Below, piece by piece: positions 6,311 through 9,655 of a DNA stretch of 9,655 nucleotides. Every line of letters starts with the position of its first letter. The first letter of the stretch is position 1. The notes beneath the pieces are model-generated. The model saw only the letters and a list, made by a program, of their open reading frames with translations. It made no database searches and was not told the DNA's origin. The stretch is taken from the NCBI GenBank assembly GCA_030690855.1, contig JAUYFR010000062.1:1-9655 (forward strand). The letters are read 5' to 3'. This DNA comes from Gallionellaceae bacterium. Lineage in GTDB: Bacteria; Pseudomonadota; Gammaproteobacteria; Burkholderiales; Gallionellaceae. The translations under genes and the position numbers were made by a program.

Positions 6311-7384
6311 GTGAAAGTATTGCTCATCTCGGGCTCATACCCGCCAGATAAATGCGGTGTGGGTGACTACACGGCACAGTTGGCAGAAGCACTCGCGTCA
6401 AGAGGCAATATCAATGTTGGTGTGCTCACAGGAATCGGCGCTGATCTCCCTATCAAAACAACTCAAGTTAATGTGTTTCGATCAGTAAGCAAGTGGCGAA
6501 ATAGTAGTTTGGCGAAAATTAGGCGAATTGTTCTAGAGTTTCAACCGGACGTTGTGCATATTCAATATCCCACTCAGGCTTATCAAGGTCGACCACCAAG
6601 GTTTCTTCCTCTGCTTTTGAGGCTGATGGGGCTACCAGTCGTACAAACTTGGCATGAGTATTATCACGAAAGCGGCGTGAGTTGGCACAATCTACTAGCT
6701 TGTGATGCTTTGGTTTATGTTCGCCCAGACTTTAAGCAGAAGATACCGCGTTGGGTATCAAAATGTCTGTTCAATACGCCTGTGGTTTATGTTCCCAATG
6801 TGTCATCAATACCAGTGGTGTCTCTAAGTGCTGAACAAGCACGCGCAATCAAGCTGGATTTATCGAATGGGAAGCCAGTAGTTTGTTTTTTTGGTTTTGC
6901 TCATATTAACAAGGGTCTTGAGCACATATTTTCAATTGCGGATCCAGCAAAGCATCATCTGGTATTAATTTGTGACTTAAGTGACCAAGACCCCTATCAA
7001 GCTAATATTTTGAATTTGGCCAATCAAACAGAATGGATTGGAAGGGTAACCGTCACTGGGTTTCAAACATCTCAACGAGTAGGTGAGATTTTAGCCGTTG
7101 CAGATTCGGTGGTTTTTCCGTTTCCGAATGGTGCGGGCGAGTGGAATACATCATTGAAAGCATCTGAAGCCTCAGGAGCCTTTACATTGGCAACAACGCA
7201 AGATGAAACTTTGCTCGGGTACCATGAAAATACAAATACATATTTTGCGGGTTGTGGGCAGATCACGGATATGCGGAATGCGCTAAACAAATACTTAGGT
7301 CGTCGTAACAAAGCGAACACTGAAAATGCTTGGGAAAAGTCAGCTATGGAACATGTGCAGATTTACGAACAACTAATCCGATAA
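6311..7384 (+). CDS. GT4-like glycosyltransferase with atypical donor site
   Basis: A 357-residue GT-B-fold glycosyltransferase. The N terminus KVLLISGSYPPDKCGVGDY (2-20) is the glycine-rich GT4 opening with a CGVGDYT motif, and VVHIQYP (81-87) and TWHEYY (113-118) mark the acceptor domain. CFFGFAHINKGLEHI (192-206) begins the donor domain. In the donor site, where GT4 enzymes carry E-x7-E, the sequence reads FPFPNGAGEWNTSLKASEASG (269-289): E277 and E286 are 9 apart, not 8. This resembles a GT4 subgroup with Pro-(Phe/Tyr)-x-x-Gly followed by a Ser-Leu helix rather than classical EX7E. The GTG start lies 2 bases after the upstream TAG; the longer in-frame start at 6233 lies inside the methyltransferase gene and is unlike the family N terminus. 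Ribosome site weak. Sugar and linkage unknown. Confidence 0.78.
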   Translation: MKVLLISGSYPPDKCGVGDYTAQLAEALASRGNINVGVLTGIGADLPIKTTQVNVFRSVSKWRNSSLAKIRRIVLEFQPDVVHIQYPTQAYQGRPPRFLPLLLRLMGLPVVQTWHEYYHESGVSWHNLLACDALVYVRPDFKQKIPRWVSKCLFNTPVVYVPNVSSIPVVSLSAEQARAIKLDLSNGKPVVCFFGFAHINKGLEHIFSIADPAKHHLVLICDLSDQDPYQANILNLANQTEWIGRVTVTGFQTSQRVGEILAVADSVVFPFPNGAGEWNTSLKASEASGAFTLATTQDETLLGYHENTNTYFAGCGQITDMRNALNKYLGRRNKANTENAWEKSAMEHVQIYEQLIR

Positions 7385-7389
7385 AAGCG

Positions 7390-8403
7390 ATGACTTTTAA
7401 ATTATCAATTTGCATCCCAACATACAACTTTGGCCCATTTATTGGACAAACATTGGACAGTATTTTGCCGCAAATTACAGAAGCGGTTGAGATAATCGTA
7501 CTGGATGGTGGCTCAACAGATGAAACTAGAGGGGTGGTAGAGGCTAGGCAGCGCGACTACTCTCAGCTGAAATATTTTCATCAAAATTTTCGCGGTGGAA
7601 TTGATCGTGATATTGAAAAGGTTGTGAGTTTGGCACGAGGGAAATATTGCTGGTTATTTTCTGCAGATGACATCATGTTGCCCAATGCAATATGTAAACT
7701 GATTGATGCAATTCAATCAAATGATGATGTATATCTTTGCGAACATGTTTTATGCAATTTAGAGATGGAGCACATTTCTGACTATCCACTCTTCAATAAT
7801 GTAAGTCATCAAAGGTTATTTGATCTGACGATGGCCTCGCAGAAAAAAGAATATTTCTGCTTGGCGAGAACCAGTGAGGTCTTTTTTAGCTTTTTAGCAG
7901 GACCAATTTTTAAGAAGGAAATATGGGATAAAGCAAGTGTTCCTGAATCATTTCGTGGAACGTGCTGGATTGTTGCGGGACATCTTTTGAGTATGATTCC
8001 CAGTGGGATCAAAATAAATTATTTAGGCGAGGCATTCCTCTATAAGCGTGAAGGCAACGACTCTTTCTCTAACGGCAGTTTGGTTAATCGTTGCAAAATT
8101 GGAATAGAGAACTTTCAGTTTATTGCTAATTCAGTTTTTGGTGAACTTTCCGAAGAGGCGTTTCACATAAGACGGGTGCTGCATCGTGATGTTCCCCTGC
8201 GTTCTCTTTTGTACGCCAAGCGGAGAGCTGCTGAGTTCCCGGAAAATGAAAACATGCAGGTTCTACAGCGACTTGTGGGAATACATTATTCGGATTCGAC
8301 TCTTTCGAATTGGCTGAAATCAATGATTTTCAATATTGCTCCCCCACTTTTACTGAAGGTGATCCACCGCTTAAAATGGTCAATACGGAAGATATGGAAA
8401 TGA
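7390..8403 (+). CDS. GT2 glycosyltransferase, abequosyltransferase-like (RfbV/WbaV type)
   Basis: A 337-residue GT-A-fold inverting glycosyltransferase of family GT2. It opens LSICIPTYNFGPFIGQTLDS (5-24), followed by the nucleotide-binding IIVLDGGSTDETR (35-47), GGIDRDI (69-75), RGKYCWLFSADD (83-94) with the metal-binding ADD at 92-94, FLAGPIFKKEIWD (168-180), FRGTCWIVAGHLLSM (188-202) and GNDSF (222-226). This motif series matches the group annotated as abequosyltransferase (RfbV/WbaV), although many members transfer other sugars. No abequose pathway (CDP-sugar genes) is visible, so the donor is unknown. A hydrophobic and basic C-terminal stretch (311-337) could dock it to the membrane. ATG 7390 lies 5 bases after the preceding stop; an in-frame ATG at 7330 would overlap the upstream gene by 55 bases and is not supported by the family N terminus. 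Confidence 0.82.
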   Translation: MTFKLSICIPTYNFGPFIGQTLDSILPQITEAVEIIVLDGGSTDETRGVVEARQRDYSQLKYFHQNFRGGIDRDIEKVVSLARGKYCWLFSADDIMLPNAICKLIDAIQSNDDVYLCEHVLCNLEMEHISDYPLFNNVSHQRLFDLTMASQKKEYFCLARTSEVFFSFLAGPIFKKEIWDKASVPESFRGTCWIVAGHLLSMIPSGIKINYLGEAFLYKREGNDSFSNGSLVNRCKIGIENFQFIANSVFGELSEEAFHIRRVLHRDVPLRSLLYAKRRAAEFPENENMQVLQRLVGIHYSDSTLSNWLKSMIFNIAPPLLLKVIHRLKWSIRKIWK

Positions 8404-8446
8404 AAACTCATGCCAGACTCAGAAGGGAGTATGGCTATGCTATTGC

Positions 8447-8452
8447 AGGAGG
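8447..8452 (+). promoter_or_regulatory. Strong Shine-Dalgarno sequence for the last glycosyltransferase
   Basis: AGGAGG lies in the 61-base gap between the GT2 gene and the last gene, 12 bases before the ATG at 8465. The spacing is longer than the usual 5-9 bases, but it is the best ribosome site in the window. The gap also contains a 16-codon ORF (8410-8460), with no evidence that it is expressed. Confidence 0.5.
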
Positions 8453-8464
8453 TTGTGTAGCGTA

Positions 8465-9655
8465 ATGCGAATCTTGGTCGTCATGGCACACTACCCATTC
8501 CCTCCTTTGGCGGGAAGTTCTATTGTTGCTTATAACAGCATGAAGTATCTGTCAAAGGATCATACGATTGATTGTATTTGTCTTCGGTCGCCCAAAGAGG
8601 TTAATTGTCCCGCTGAGTTCATTGAGCGGTTAGAGATCGTGACTACAAGGCATGTTTCAAAGCCTGCTTTGTGGGGGCGATATCTGTGGGGCATTTTGGC
8701 AGGCGTTCCGTACACAGTGAGTGTGTTTGCATCTCGGAAGTTGAACGACAAAGTGAAAGATGCACTCGAGTGTGAAAAATATGATGCGCTTTTATTGTTC
8801 GAAATGGCTGCAATACAATATTGCCCTCCCTCTTCCTATAAGAGATTAATCGTAAATATTGAAGATCCATTGTCAATAAAGTTGAAGCTTATGGCCAACC
8901 TAACAGTTTGGACCCTGTGGCAAAGAGTTAAATTACGGTTGCTGGCTAAACTAACTGCTAATTATGAGCGAAGCCTTTTACCTAGAGTGGCGAAGGTGCT
9001 CTTGTTGTCAGCGTCGGATGTCCAAGATATGCGTGAGCAAGGCGAATATGGAAATCTTTCATGTATGCCGTATGGGGTTCAAGTTAGAGATTTGGCAGAT
9101 GTTATGGATTATGAAAGTCGGAAAAGGGTCATAGTATTTTCAGGCAATATGTACCATCCCCCCAATGTAGATGGGATACTTTTTTTTCTAAAAGATGTAT
9201 TTTCATTTGTGTTGCAAGAGTGTCCGTCCGCACAATTATGGATAGTTGGGACGAAACCCGATGATCGAATTAGTAAAGAGGCCGCAAAATTTGGGAGTCA
9301 AGTTGTCATTACGGGCAGGGTGGATGATATAGAGGGATATATTAAAAGCGCATCAGTGAGTATCTGTCCGGTTAGGCTAAAAGTTGGAGTGCAAACAAAA
9401 ATTATTGAGGCATTGTCATGGGGGACCCCAGTAGTAACCACTAGCGCGGGAAGTAATGGAATAGGTGGGGTATCTGGGATTCATTATTGGGTTGAAGATA
9501 AGCCAATTCAATTTGCTCATAAGGTTGTTGAGCTGCTTCAGGGGGTGGGTTGGACCGCCTTGTCAGAAGAAGGAAGGAAGTTGGTGATAGAGAGATTTTC
9601 TTGGGAAAGAAGCGTGGCTCAACTAGAGCGACAAATTGAATCTGTGGTTTCGTCA
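8465..9655 (+). CDS. GT4-type glycosyltransferase (3' partial)
   Basis: An open frame from ATG 8465 to the right edge without a stop: 397 residues seen, close to a full-length GT-B enzyme, so only a few residues may be missing. The N-terminal half opens RILVVMAHYPFPPLAGSSI (2-20), typical of GT4-like sugar transferases, and contains VNIEDPLSIKLK (130-141). The donor domain runs from VFSGNMYHPPNVDGILFFLK (224-243) through LWIVGTKPDDR (258-268), VITGRVDDIEGYI (281-293), CPVRLKVGVQTKIIEAL (301-317) and SWGTPVVTTSAG (318-329). The Glu of the donor site is E315; the first Glu of EX7E is replaced (V307), as in many Glyco_trans_1_4 proteins whose sequence here is Gly-x-Gln-x-Lys. It resembles transferases of capsule and EPS clusters; the sugar is unknown. 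An alternative in-frame TTG at 8453 would leave no usable ribosome site. It contains C6 (9158-9163) and T8 (9180-9187) runs. Confidence 0.82.
   Translation, partial: MRILVVMAHYPFPPLAGSSIVAYNSMKYLSKDHTIDCICLRSPKEVNCPAEFIERLEIVTTRHVSKPALWGRYLWGILAGVPYTVSVFASRKLNDKVKDALECEKYDALLLFEMAAIQYCPPSSYKRLIVNIEDPLSIKLKLMANLTVWTLWQRVKLRLLAKLTANYERSLLPRVAKVLLLSASDVQDMREQGEYGNLSCMPYGVQVRDLADVMDYESRKRVIVFSGNMYHPPNVDGILFFLKDVFSFVLQECPSAQLWIVGTKPDDRISKEAAKFGSQVVITGRVDDIEGYIKSASVSICPVRLKVGVQTKIIEALSWGTPVVTTSAGSNGIGGVSGIHYWVEDKPIQFAHKVVELLQGVGWTALSEEGRKLVIERFSWERSVAQLERQIESVVSS

Noticed and set aside
8410..8460. A 16-codon ORF in the gap before the last glycosyltransferase
   Set aside because: It has no good ribosome site of its own, no recognisable sequence and a length expected by chance. 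It could at most be an untested leader.
7072..8876. Minus-strand open frames at 7072-7320, 7809-8012, 8126-8323, 8560-8751 and 8643-8876
   Set aside because: All are opposite glycosyltransferase genes whose motifs are intact. The two near 8560-8876 also overlap each other and are antisense to the last gene.
1..9655. Insertion sequences, attachment sites, CRISPR arrays, tRNA or rRNA genes
   Set aside because: No transposase-like ORF, regularly spaced repeats, terminal inverted repeats or RNA-gene-like segments were seen; almost every base lies in a coding region of a polysaccharide operon.

Overview
The window is one continuous surface-polysaccharide (O-antigen or exopolysaccharide) biosynthesis locus from a Gram-negative bacterium, most likely a gamma- or betaproteobacterium. 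This rests on the gene families present (Gmd/Rmd-type nucleotide-sugar enzymes, GT4 and GT2 glycosyltransferases, a Wzx-type flippase) and on a moderate-to-low GC content typical of such clusters. I cannot name the species.

All genes are on the + strand and are packed with overlaps or tiny gaps. The order is: 3' end of a probable gmd (1-48); a short-chain reductase that fits GDP-4-keto-6-deoxy-D-mannose reductase, Rmd (48-899); two GT4 glycosyltransferases resembling the WbpY and WbpZ types of D-rhamnan/mannan assembly (896-2041 and 2041-3165); a Wzx-like polytopic flippase (3174-4682); an FkbM-family methyltransferase (4684-5553); a second class I SAM methyltransferase (5586-6308); a GT4 with an unusual C-terminal site (6311-7384); a GT2 of abequosyltransferase type (7390-8403); and a further GT4 that runs off the right edge (8465-9655). 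The longest gene-free stretch is 61 bases. I see no terminator, promoter, RNA gene, mobile element or CRISPR, so the window looks like the interior of a long operon.

Inferred logic: Gmd and Rmd turn GDP-D-mannose into GDP-D-rhamnose. The WbpY/WbpZ-like enzymes would transfer D-rhamnose (or mannose) onto a lipid-linked acceptor. The other three glycosyltransferases add further sugars, the two methyltransferases decorate sugar hydroxyls, and the flippase moves the lipid-linked unit across the inner membrane. The initiating transferase, the polymerase (Wzy) and the ligase are not visible here. Three genes have GTG starts at the stop of the preceding gene, or just after it, and these are placed upstream of where a longest-ORF rule would not put them: the longest-ORF starts at 878, 1990 and 6233 are probably too early, as is 7330 for the GT2. 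I found no convincing undescribed system; the points worth checking are the particular enzyme combination and a few non-canonical active sites.
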